A stretch of DNA of 64,000 nt from Schistocephalus solidus (lineage: Eukaryota > Platyhelminthes > Cestoda > Diphyllobothriidea > Diphyllobothriidae). This document shows, piece by piece, positions 10,310-22,200 of this stretch. How positions within the stretch are numbered: the first letter of the stretch is position 1; each line of letters opens with the position of its first letter. Position numbers and translations under genes: made by a program. The DNA lies in contig WEDG01000995.1 of assembly GCA_017591395.1 (NCBI GenBank), positions 62,001 to 126,000 on the forward strand, read 5' to 3'. The notes beneath the pieces were generated by a model. The model saw only the letters and a list, made by a program, of their open reading frames with translations. It searched no databases and was not told where the DNA came from.

Positions 10310-11785
10310 ACGTCCCGTAATGCTGGAGAAGCGGTCTTCCTACTCAGTCTTGGACACCAAGTTTGGTTGATATAATTCAAGATGCCAAAACAATGAAGGG
10401 ACAGGAATATGCGCTTCCTCGAAAACATTTTTGGGCGTTAGTCATCAGATAATGTTCATGGATTGTTATTTCATTCATTTATATGAAGAACCCAGCAGAC
10501 TGTGTACATGTCTATAAAAATATACACCATATGATTCCCCCGAACATGCTTCCGTTCGTAAGGAACGTGCAAGTTAAGAATATGCTTAATAAAAATACGA
10601 TTGTATAAATGCAGTATGTAAATTGCCAAAGACATTCCTCGAAGATTCGTACAGAAAATGCTGGAGCAACGAGGATTGTATCCACGTTGTGTAAACCGGA
10701 CGCACGTTGCGGACCCAAATTCACTAACAAAAACCAGCAAGCAAGACTAAACCAAAAGTCCTGGTTTGTAATGCACTGTGGAGAAACTTGATCTTCAAGA
10801 AGCGACTATTTAGGCCAAGGTTTATCAAATAAAGGCATACTTGAGAAATTTGATCAGATACTGTTCGATGGGGAACGAGGGGAGCCATCAGAGATCAAAA
10901 GCACGTAGACACTCAATTAATCTCCGTCGAGGTGATGACGAATGATGCAGGCTGTTGTCAGACCCACTAGATATCTGTAAAAAGAACGTGGATGCGAAAG
11001 GAGAACATATATCAGCTCATGTCGACTAGCTTAGCGAGTCTTTTAAATTTTTATTGGATCGTGCACATTTAAAGCTTTGAAACATTGAACCAATCAAGCC
11101 TTCTGGAACTTCAGTTATAAAATAAAGCTCTCTCGGTTAGTGATTGTTCATTCTCACAAAGCCCATTACATGTGGTAAGTTTCACTGGTATTCCTTTTAT
11201 ATTTTTTAAGACTGTAATGTGGTAATGTCTAGTGCCGCCATTGCTTTACCTGGTAGAACAAATGTTCACAGTTTTCCTACGAAGAAAACGAAGTCTAAAG
11301 TCCTCCCATTTACGAGACGATTTTCCACGCTTGACTTCGAGCAAATGGCGTTAACAGGAAATTAGAGGATTTGGCGTAGTGGATAGCGCGTTGCCCTAAT
11401 ATACTTGGCGAGTTTTCTTTGACGATGCTTCTAATTTTGGGCCAAAACGAAAACTATCATTATCGCGATAACATTTATAACAGGGTGCCATCCTCACTTA
11501 GTTCACTGCACTCTCACGAGTTCGCGGTCTTGTTCAACGGTATATATTAGCGTAGAAAAAATAGAATTGTCTGTCATACATACATAGAAGCTAAAGTTTA
11601 TAAAATTACACATTGAGCAGGACTGCTCACGGCTTGGCTGCTGACTCTCCTTAGAGCACAATATGCATGCAGCTCTGCTACATTCATCTATTCAAGACGT
11701 AAGGTAACCTGTATCTAATTCGCTCTCTTCCTTGACAAATGTTAATCCATTTGCCCCTGAATAAAACGCTGTTATCTAGGTTGGC
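10310..11785. other. unassigned sequence
   Basis: No gene or repeat recognised. Confidence 0.35.
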
Positions 11786-11787
11786 TT

Positions 11788-11862
11788 CAAACTCACAACA
11801 GCAAGAGAAGGCTTCAGTACAACCAACGCTCTAGCTACCTGAGCTAAGGGACCCCACAGGAA
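11788..11862 (-). pseudogene. degenerate tRNA-like remnant
   Basis: On the minus strand it reads TTAGCTCAGGTAGCTAGAGC followed by a long arm and a damaged B box (GAGTTTGAAGCC). It is the same tRNA-like family as 6483-6564 and 46556-46637, more decayed. Confidence 0.5.
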
Positions 11863-11964
11863 GCCACGATTTGCCTGGGGTGTCTCCTATGGTTGCCTTA
11901 ACAGGACATGGGATTAGGAACCGTGGTAAATTTCAGGAAGGGTAAATATACCCGTGTATTAATG

Positions 11965-12150
11965 CTAACGCTAAACCTAATATAAAACTAAACTGTCGCG
12001 TTAATCTTAACCCTAGTCCTAACCTGAACCTAAACCCCACAGTTAACCTTAAACCTTAGACTAATCATGAGCTTAGTCCTAACTCAGACCTTATCCTCAA
12101 ACTTAAACCTGAACCTAATCTTAACCCTAACCCTCGTCTTAATCCAAAAT
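11965..12150. repeat. degenerate telomere-like repeats (CCCTAA variants)
   Basis: A run of roughly six-base units such as CTAACC, CTTAACCCTAACCC and CCTAAACCC with many substitutions. It resembles a decayed interstitial array of the TTAGGG telomere repeat. Shorter, similar stretches lie near 17995-18050 and, on the other strand, 27370-27440. Confidence 0.6.
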
Positions 12151-12159
12151 ATGACTTCC

Positions 12160-12720
12160 TTGGAATTTAGTGCCAGGCCACATTTACTGTGTAGGATTCC
12201 TCTTCGCGTATCCTGGTTAGGCGGCCATGCAAGGCATCCTCATCCACGATTTCAATCACACTAAGCCGAATTACCCACCCAGCCTACCACAACCAAGTGA
12301 GCCAGTAACTAATTTATTTATGGTTCTGTGGCTCGCAGTAGATTAATAAGCGCCTTGACCCCATGGCTCCATATTCTGTGTTGCGATGTTGCCTGGGCAA
12401 AACTGCTGGCCACGCGGGTAGGGTGCGGTTGACTAGCCATCCCGGTGACAGCGAACCAAGTAGCCGAGTAATTGTCATGCCAGGAATCGTTAACGGTGAT
12501 GAAAGCACGACCATTAACGACTCATGTATGGACCAAAAAGCAATGATCGCATCAACTGCGACCCACCAGCGATGAACACAATGACTGCCAGCGATCGTAG
12601 ACCTGCCGTGACTTGGCGACCATACCCTATAAATGCTGCGCAACTTGTGCCCCAAGTACCCTTTTCCACAACCGTCTCTCATTATGGGTTCGGTAGAGAA
12701 TCCGAAACGTGAGTCCAATA
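12160..12720. other. GC-richer unclassified segment
   Basis: Open in several frames (for example 12314-12718 on the minus strand, 134 codons) and less AT-rich than its surroundings. No domain recognised. It is more likely part of an unclassified interspersed repeat than a gene. A CTT microsatellite follows at about 12745-12765. Confidence 0.3.
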
Positions 12721-12769
12721 AGCACCATGTTCCAGAGTTCGCCTCTTCTTCTTCTTCTTCGTCTTTTGA

Positions 12770-14790
12770 GCTGCTTCCAGGAACTCACCTGTTCCCTTTT
12801 ATCAGCAAAAAAACTGATGTCGTACAGTGTGACAGTGCTAGGAAAGAGTACTCGCTAAACAAGATGTAAGTAAGAAAAAAGCGAGTTTTATTTGTACTGC
12901 CACCATATCCCAAGAACCGAAGAGTTACCTTTTTCGAGTACTTTAATTAGAGTTTTGCTTTAGCGTGGAGGACACAAACGTTCATAGCGCATATTTTTGG
13001 TTTTTGCTTGTCTGGGCGAAGCAAAGACACATTGATTGCGGAAGAGTAATTAAATTTTAGCTTAACTTGGTACTCACTGGCAAACGCAAAAACACAATAA
13101 GTGACCGATGTTCTCAAGTTGAGTCAAAACGGTGAAAACTGTCGATAATGGTGGCTACCAGGCGAAATTAAGGTACAATCTTCCTGTTGCCCTATATAGC
13201 GTGACCATTTTTTTCTCCGGAACAGTCCTTGGTTTTTGAAAATATCAGTGTTGCACTTCAATACGCCTAAAAGGCCTCGGGCTGTGTAGCTGCCTGTTTT
13301 ATAAGAAGCTTCAACGCACACCTTGAATAATATATCTAAAGCCAATCTTTCCAATGTTTTACGCGTACCGATGTTTTACATTTGCGCCGTTATTATAACC
13401 AATGGGAAGTTCAAAGGTCTTCATATACCTTTTTTCCCGATAAATCTGAACTGAACATAAATCATGGTTTGGGTCATGCAGAATTTGAAGACAGAACAGA
13501 CTGAATTGTAAGAAATGCATTGGCATTAAAAGAGGGTTACTTCGATGAGGCTGGCGGTCGCTGTCAGTAGTAATAATCTCATTGTGGTATATTGCACAAA
13601 GTAAGGATCTCCTAGCCCTGAAAGATCCTCCTTTTTCTAGCAGTTGCTCGCAAATTGTCCTAATTTCAATGTGATCTTTAACGTCTACTTTCTCATGTTG
13701 TCACGAATTCCATTATGAGGCAAAAATACTGCAAAGACGGAGCCACGATTCCTAACTTGGCATTTTCTACGCATAGGCGGGCTTATTAAATTTGCCTCTG
13801 CATATGCTTATTCAATAGAAATTTGGTATCCCAAAATGTCTGTTTGATCCAGACAAAGTTCTCAGTAACTAAAACTCGCTAATGCATAAGAGTCAGAGGT
13901 TGATCATCAGCTAATCACCAGACGTAAATGTACGTTGCATTTATTACGGTAGAAAGGGATCGAATGGAAATGCGATACAATAATTTTCACTTCAACTTTA
14001 CAGGAATTAAATTTACTTTCAAAACAAGGGTTGGTAGACAACTCCCCTTCTCTGATATCCTTGTAAATCGAATGAATGATGATTCTCTGCAGAACTCAGT
14101 TTGTCGCAGTAAAGTATTCGGAGGTCCTTGTGCACTGGGAGCGTAATCATACCAGTTCTCATGGACGTAAACGTGTGAACAACTTGCTAAATCGAAATAA
14201 AACACAGTTCAGTGGTGACTAAAATTTTCCGGTCAGAAATAAAACACGTTTTTAAACTCTTCTCCAAGAAAGGTAATCTTCCTGATTTTGGATATCAGTA
14301 TAGGAGGCATCAGGGATCTAAAAAGGCGTATTTTTAACAATATAGTCGTCTGGCCATCATAATCAAATATCTAGCAAACCTCTTCATTCAGCACATTGAA
14401 AGAAAACTGAAAGCAAAGCACGCGATACCGTCAGTGTACAAACCTCGAAGTATTTTGAACATCAAACGTTTTCCCTTTGAAGATAGGTATAGTTATTTCT
14501 GTAGCGAAGACACCTAAAATGTCGTGTGCCAATTATTACGCCGTCTACGATGGTCGAGCCAAGGAATTGGCCTTTCCTGTTTTATAAGAACACCAAATAA
14601 CGATGACGGCCTAAGGTCAGATATCCCAGGTGGCTATCAAATACTGGATACAGGACACACTCACATGGGGAAACGCGCATGACTGCTGTTCGCCCTTCAA
14701 CCATACGTAAATTCCCACAAGCAATGCGCCCAGTTTAGACGTGCGCAGGTAAGCATATTGATTTAGATGCCAGGCACCAAGATATCGATG
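12770..14790. other. unassigned sequence
   Basis: No feature recognised. Open frames are short and without domains. Confidence 0.35.
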
Positions 14791-14799
14791 AAAAATTGA

Positions 14800-15610
14800 A
14801 GCAGACACAACAAACTTGAACAAGGCGAATACAAAGAAATAAGCAGAATTTAATGACGTCATAAAATTTCGCGACCCCTTATTCAACTGCATACGGTCAT
14901 TGCCTATTAATAATTCAAGACATTCTGCCTATGCACGCCACATCAAATTGTATTAATGAGGTAACATGCAGTTGCGGATGCAAATACATTAGACGCATGC
15001 AATGGCAGTTGGCAACTCAGTCAGCTGAACGCTAAGGGTGGAAAATTAAGATATCCAGGAGTTCAATTACAAAGCACCTGGTGGACCCAATGGCTACATT
15101 TAAGGTTGTTTTTCGGGTGACAAATGGGCGTCTTCTGCGCTACTCAGATGCAGCTGAAATACCCAGACGAAAACCAGAACTCCGTAAGCAGCTGGATCAT
15201 GTGATCAACCTCGCAGTGCCACGTTAAGGACTGATAATAGACGAAGCCTCATTCTCGCACCCCTTCTCTCATTCCCCCTTTAACTCCCGCATGACTGGCT
15301 GTTATCCCGCGCGTTGTAGTGTTAATCGCGTTTGACACGTTTTGACTGCAATCTGAACTGTTTTACTTAGATAAGTTTTCCTCCACCCTTTTCCCTCTCA
15401 CCATGTGCGACCGCATATATGAGACCCACAGTTTATGCCTAGTTTACCTATCACGTTTCAGCCCTCTAGGTTGATGTATAATTGGACAGTTTATCTTGAA
15501 GTATTTATAGGCAATGAACGTATGCAGTTGAATACGAGGTCGCGAAATGTTATGATGTCATTAAATACTGCTTATTTCAACGCCTTTGATTCATTCAAAT
15601 TTATTCCGGG
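14800..15610. repeat. inverted repeat flanking a GIY-YIG remnant
   Basis: The left arm (about 14800-14915) and right arm (about 15495-15610) are diverged reverse complements. The best block is GGCAATGA then CGTATGCAGTTGAATA then GGTCGCGAAAT. The interior holds the PLE endonuclease remnant. The inverted flanks may be PLE terminal sequence, since inverted partial copies are common in PLE insertions. Confidence 0.6.
14940..15232 (+). pseudogene. Penelope-like element GIY-YIG endonuclease remnant
   Basis: The plus-strand translation reads INEVTCSCGCKYIRRM, then a stop, then SSITKHLVDP, ATFKVVFRVTNG, DAAEIPRRKPELRKQL and ending DHVINLAVP. This matches the order of the PLE GIY-YIG domain: cysteine pair, YIGRT block (here YIRRM), an I..HL block, then an EA..I..RKPELC-type tail. 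The stop after the first block and the loss of the YIG glycine show it is dead. No RT domain is visible next to it. It is closest in layout to the element at 47515-49215. Confidence 0.65.
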
Positions 15611-15614
15611 AAAA

Positions 15615-16315
15615 CAATCCTTCAACAACAAACTTGGTCAGGGCAATAGAGTGCAACGGGCGTCGTAGTCAAAATCTTTGGACGATGTGCAGGCGTCTGT
15701 CACTGAGCTGGTGTGTACCAGGGACTCATTAATAATTTGTTGAGAGGGGAGATTTTCGAGGGAGATGGATGTGCTAGAGTAATCAGAATTGTTTTTCTTG
15801 AATTGTATTGCTTGTCATCGAGTCATCAGCCATTGCCTCAGAGAGCGCTTCTAAGACATACCATCCGGAGCAAGAAGATAAACGTGTTGCATTAGTGTTT
15901 TGCCCGTCAAGCTGATGGCAACGTAATGCTTCAAGGAATAATACAGACAAAGAAAAGAAAGTTTAGAGTGATAGGTCCTGCCGATTTTCCCGTCATTAAC
16001 GAGCGATGCACTAACAACATTAGAGCTGGCAGACCGAGGTTTGAACCCATAAACAGTGAGACGCCGGGGAAAACGCATATCCCCGATTTCGCATCCTCGT
16101 GGCCGGTAAAGCCGCACGAGGAAAATCTGTTGTTCTTTGCGACGCAACACCAAATCGAGCCTGTCCTTTTCTGTAACAGATGACTAAGTAGACATTTAAA
16201 CGAGTTTGTAGATAGTCTTAGCCAAAGGGTGAGGGTCTATTCTTCCAGTCATACAGAACTGGCATCCATGTTGACTGAATCATTGGGATCGCCGTGGAAT
16301 TTCAGATCTTACTGG
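15615..16315. other. unassigned sequence
   Basis: No confident feature. A stretch near 15990-16120 has a B-box-like GAGGTTTGAACCC on the plus strand and could be a decayed tRNA-derived repeat, but I could not place the other boxes. Confidence 0.3.
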
Positions 16316-16317
16316 GT

Positions 16318-16395
16318 TTGAGTTGAGTTAGGACTAGTTGGCTGATGACGGCAATTAATTCAGAAGTGGAAATTCAATTTCTACTTGTCCTATTC
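16318..16395 (+). ncRNA. degenerate SINE hammerhead with lengthened stem III
   Basis: CTGATGA lies at 16342-16348 after AGTTGG, followed by CGGC and later CAGAA, as in the SINE family. Where the other copies have the octamer ATGGCCAT, this one has a longer imperfect hairpin (GTGGAAATT against AATTTCTAC). Stem II is disrupted. It is probably a decayed copy. Confidence 0.35.
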
Positions 16396-19135
16396 GATAT
16401 TTCTTCAAAGTTGCTATTGACCTATTTATAATCATCCCGAAATCCATTTTTACATGGTCGCTCCTTACTTGCATTGGGTAGAGGTCTAAATTTGGTCATC
16501 GAGTTCACAAAGATTACTTTTGACAGCATGCTCGCCATATTAATTTCCTTGGACAACAGTTGTTAACTGGACTTTTGACCATGTACCCTGAAAATTATAC
16601 GGTTGAAAGCAATGGGACAAGAAATCGTATCAACCTGCAATGGCAACACACCGAGGGTTCATGACTATTGGCATAGTACAATAGTGACGTACAATACATA
16701 AATGAATCAGGGCTCAGTGGGAGATGAACTGTTTAACAATGTCAGCGTTAAGATAAGACGTCATAATTAAGGACATGGTTCTGTTTATACTGTTATAGTG
16801 GAAAATATGAAAAGCGTTTTTTGGTTTTTTGAAGCTCTCCGTGTTCGCTGGATTTAGTGAGGTCTGGGGGTTAATTTCAGTAGGAAAGGGCGGTTATGAT
16901 TTATTTTAACGTATAGAATCGAACTCCACTGTCCACAAGGCACATTCTACTTCAGTTCAGTTTAGTTTTACTAAGGGAAAGGTAGGTGACGCCTATGGTT
17001 AAATTGAGAGCTCGAACTGAATTATACTGTGTTCTTCCACATACTTTGATATTTATGCAGTCTCAATCCTCCTATACGGATATTCGTAAGAAAGTTCGAT
17101 TACGTCCGTCACTTTGTTGAGATGTAGGCTTCAATCAGATTTCGCACTTTTATATTTAAAATGTTGTTTTTATATACAGAGCGCCAGAACAAACGCTCAC
17201 TAGAAATCATGAAACTCGTTCAAGTCACAAGGCTAGCTTAAGCGAGGCCGTACAGCTGGAGGTAATTCCTGCTGGATAGTGTGTTGGCTTTTGTGTGAGC
17301 AAATTTTCAAGCATCTGCGCAAAGTAAGCCCTAAAAAATATCACTTAGTTAAGTTTTTTTCAAGTTGGATTTCAATTCATGTCAGGATAAAATGGAAAGT
17401 GCACAATAAAGGTTTAATATTTTTTCAATCGTCCTCTCGCTAAGCACTTCCAACAAATAATGCATTAGGCAGTCCGACAGTCAGTCAACACTGAGATGTT
17501 GAACAAATTCTTCCAAACTAAACATCGGAACTTTGAAAACTAACTGTGTTCGCAATTTTTTATATGCAGTTGGCCAGGGAAATGAAAGGTTTGCTTGATT
17601 TCCTAGTTGGTGAGGTCACACGAGTAAAAGTCAACGTTAAATCACATTGCAGAACTGGTAGTAGGTTAATTGAATAAAATTCACAACCAGAAACGTATAA
17701 TTTGTCTACGAACAGATTTTTTTGCGCATAATTTATGTTTTATTTCAAGTGATGGTGATTCCAATTAAGTCGGGGTCTCTGAAATATCAGAAAGTACTTC
17801 GCTACTTTCTGGTTCTCTAATGAACTGGCAAAAGATCGCTTCAGCATTTAAGTTTCTAGAGTTAGTGGGAATCGGATGGGTGCCTCCACGGGACAAGGGG
17901 CTAAAACTTCCCCTGTAATACAGGTGACAGCGCTAAATTGGAGAAGGGATATCTTTACACTCGATGTAAATCAACAGTAACCACAACTTTACTATAAATC
18001 TAATCTTAACCCTAAACCAAAAATCAAATCTAACCTTACCTTACTTTTTAGCGCAGTCACTTGTAGTACAGAGTGTTTCTAGTCCCTTGCTCTTCTGATG
18101 AGCACATAAGTGAACCCAACTTTACAGTTCTCTGAAGGAAGACAATTTCTGAAATTTTATTCTTACGGCTGTGTTTCCAATGATTGCTTACTCACAGATG
18201 ACGTCTTCAGGTGTAGCCTCGCAGGTTCATGTAACCATGAAAAAAAAAATCTAAAAGACAGCAAAAGTGGCTATACTTTCATGGTGAAGGCCTCCATATT
18301 AAGCTGCACTTGATAAAATGAAAACCACTACTGAGAACATTTTCCATGTAGATGTGACGTGCGATTATATTTTCCGGTAGATAGCTCACACTTTCCTCTT
18401 TTTCAAAATCAGTCACAGAGAAAAAGTACAAAAGTTTGCCCTTATATGCATATCCTTGACTGTTTTTGCTACTTTTTTCTGCAAAATCTGATCAATTTCT
18501 TGCCCTTTTAAAGTCCTTTTTACTTTGCATGAATTTAAAAGAGGTTTATCTAGCGGAATGTATTTGAATCAATAAATTTCGTGGTGGCTCATTAATCAGC
18601 CTTCACATCGGCGACGAATAAGAACCGCACAGCAGGTTGAGTTTGCACAGAAAATCAAAACCTACCAACAAGGTCATTTTTCACTGCGTAGAGTAATCAG
18701 TGAAAGTGGTAAGTTAAAGCTGCACCATAGGGAAGAAAAAAGGGAGGGTTAACACAAAAAGAGCAGTAAGTAAATATAAGGTCTGAAGATTTCCAAAGCC
18801 ATTCGCGTCTGACCGACTGGTTCAGCTTTTTGCATAGATGGGTTTTCTCCCGCCGTACACAGGCTGCTTTCAAGTAGCGCAAGGCTCCAGTTGTTTGTGT
18901 TCGAACAACAGTTCTAGATTCAACATAGTGACTGATACGTGGGAGATGTTTCTTAATAGAAAAGCGAAGTATTTTACTTTCCTATAATAAAAGCCACTAA
19001 GGTAACTACTCAAAGGCCCTGGCAGTCACGAGCCTTTGTGTTTGCCCAACGCCCGTGCATCCACAAGTATATCTGGATCAATTAACGCAGCTTAGACTTG
19101 CGTGCAAAAGCATTAAAAAATGGCACTCATTACAT
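16396..19135. other. unassigned AT-rich sequence
   Basis: No gene found. A short block at about 16945-16990 (ACTAAGGGAAAGGTAGGTGA) resembles one at 29795-29840. A short degenerate telomere-like stretch lies at about 17995-18050. Confidence 0.35.
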
Positions 19136-19137
19136 GT

Positions 19138-19208
19138 ATTAATTTTACAAATTCACACCGTTTACAAATTCAAAGTTTACAAAGTTTACAAAGTTTACAA
19201 ATTCACAC
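19138..19208. repeat. short minisatellite
   Basis: Repeated GTTTACAAA units bracketed by two copies of TTTACAAATTCACACCG. Confidence 0.6.
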
Positions 19209-19209
19209 C

Positions 19210-22200
19210 GCTGCATTCTTATTCGATGTGTATTCATGCAGATGTGATTTGCAATTGATGAGCCTTCACAAAATTAATTGATTTCAATAAATTCTGCTCT
19301 CATCCTTTTTATTTTGAAACTGTTTTTTTCGCTTGAGTAAGCTTAGGGCTCAATCTTTTATTAAAAGTGCACTGCGCAGGTTTCCCACCACCACCACCTT
19401 AGTAATTCTTAGCAATTAAATAGAAATACATGGATAAGAAAAGCGTGCGTTTTCATTTCTTCGGGACCTCAATCGAATGAATTTTATTGTTACATAAAAG
19501 CCACAAGAACGGTATTTGCAAAAACAAAGACTGACCAAATAAAGTAAGATAAAAATAACTCTCTATCTAGCTGTTATATCGATTTTGGTTCTGCTTTGTC
19601 TTCTAAATCTACAAAAAACTGAATCATTTTGAAATTCACTTAGTTCTTCCAGTCAGTCTAAATATCCCGTCATAGGCTTGGAAGACTATTCGGCATAATA
19701 TTTTTGACATGATTAACGATAAGGAGATAAGCGCAGCATTTAACGGTCACAATAATGAGTATATTGATAAATGGTAATCCCTGGGTTAAAAAACCTAAGC
19801 AGTTTTATCTAATTCTCCAATGACATAGACTTATATCAGCCCCATCATCTTAGAGGAAATGATGTACAGTCATAAGATGTATTCATTTAGCAGAAGAAAG
19901 TCTGTCAGAGTAATCGATCGCGGTTATTGGATCGAATTCACCCACTACAGAAAATGCATGGGAAAAAAACGGAATGTTGATAGCCTTTGGCTCGCATACT
20001 AAAGCTTGCCTTTCTTATTTTGAATGGAAAATCACTCTTTGGTTAACAACAATATAGCATATTCTTAAATGTGGGCTAGTGGGCCTAGAATTTGACCATC
20101 TATGTGTCATGGAAAAGCTAAAAAAGACTATCATCTGACTCCCTGCAATGCACTAAATCATCTTGAGTACTCAATATGCTCTTCAACACAGCGATCTATT
20201 TAAGGAAGTAATGATCTGGTGCCACACAAGAGAAGACGTCCTTTACACCTACTCTGAGAAGGCATTATTTAACGCTAAATACCGTCGGTGTCTTGTGATT
20301 TCGGCGAAATCGGAATGCGGAGGAATTTAAAGTTCTGGATAGAGGACTTCCGGTCGGACCGGTCACCATACGGGTTCATAGGCAAGACACAACTGATGGC
20401 AATATGGGATGTGGTCAGAGTCTACAAGAGCTTGGCTCTCCGATTAGACATTGTGGAGTGTTGCTTCCAGGTATTATAAATATTTGAAAAAAGATAGAGC
20501 GAAATAACACTGCACTTACCACAAAGGAAATCGTCAAAGTTGTCTGTGTATAGTTTTTTTTTAACTGGCTATTCAAGTTTTACGCGCGCTGTGCTCCTCA
20601 GAAGTACGTCTTCTTTGTAAGGTTACTAGATAAGGTTACCGGAAAATTTGCAAATACCATTTTTAATGTTCATCTTCCAGTGTTCTATGGGGACTAAAAA
20701 AGCAACCTGTATTCTAATCGCAATGAAAGGCTTATCCTTACACAGTAATAAGATTAGTTCAATAGAGTACACGTTTTTTATAGAAGCCGTACACAGATCG
20801 TATCCTAACGCATGGCAATAACGAATGTATCACAGCTGTGAAATACAATAAAAAATTTTAAGCAAATTTAAAGCATAAAAGGAATATTAAAGGTAATATT
20901 ACGTTGTTTACAAGTAATAACTTTTTAGAAGAGTGGAAAATTTCGACAACTTAAAAAGTTGTTTTATAAGCTTTACAGAAAGCCTATCCATGCAAAAAAT
21001 GAATTCCGCTTCGAATAGTACGTTATTGAAGGTTACCCTAAAATGTTCCGAAGAATAAGTGTAATGTCAAGGGTGGCCGTTAACAAGCAGCCTCTGGTTC
21101 ATTTGATAGACCCTCCCAAACGTGAAAAGTTATTGACCAGAAAATTAAATGCCTACAACAAATTTTGTCAATGGAAATGCTTTATCTCAATAAAAAACTT
21201 TCTCTTATAAACAGTCTCTTTACGAAGCGCTTTAGTTGGATAATTTGCTGACGGAAATTCGCATACTTTAGATTTTTTCAAGGTGAAGTGAAAGTGAATA
21301 TAGGGAAGTTTGACCGTCCTTTAGACTTCCCGGAAAGTTAATGGTAGCTTTTGTGCTGCATATTAAAGAACCCAAGTTCTTCTCTAAAATCGGCTATTTT
21401 CGCTTTTTTAAATTTTATTTCCCGTTCTATGGTTGCAAATGCACACTATAGTGAACATATATGGTAAGCTACTGAGAAAAACGTTAATCTTTTAAAATCT
21501 GCAATATTTTCGATGAGCCTTATCCAACCTGGATGTTCATCGCCCTTCGTTTTCAAAGCGAGTTTACAGTGCCTGGATCGAACGGCCAGAGGACTTCATA
21601 CGGGCGGACGCGACGGCCACTCTCGAACATAAACTGTATTTATATTCGCTTGACAATTATCGTTCCTTCTTACAGGAAGGAACTGCAACATCATACAAAA
21701 GCTTTGCACATACGGGAATATCTAGTATTTGACATAGGTAATCATCAAAACTGTGCCCAGACTCGACTGTTTAAAACAATTTCCTTCTACTTGAATATGT
21801 TATTCACTATTTTGCAATGACGTATATTTTGACTGCAATTTTGCAGTTAAATATTTTTTTATTAATAGGGTCTTAAATGTCTATGCTTATTACCCTTAAA
21901 TATACCAAACTATACTGATTTTTCTGTTCCATTTCCGAATTATGCATTTACAAAAAAATAACTAATAAAAATTGGCCTACCAAATGCTCAAAATTAGCCA
22001 AACCTTTGGTTAGGAGGGTCCATGGTAGTAACAAACAACAGTAAATTTTAAAAGCAGAAAAAAATCGGAAAATGTAAACAAGGGGTTGCCAGTAGACATT
22101 TTATTGTGCTTTTGGATATAAGAGCACATAGATTTACAAATCTAGATTTTTAAAATCGATAAAATGATTAATTTTATATAAAAAACACGGATTATTTTAC

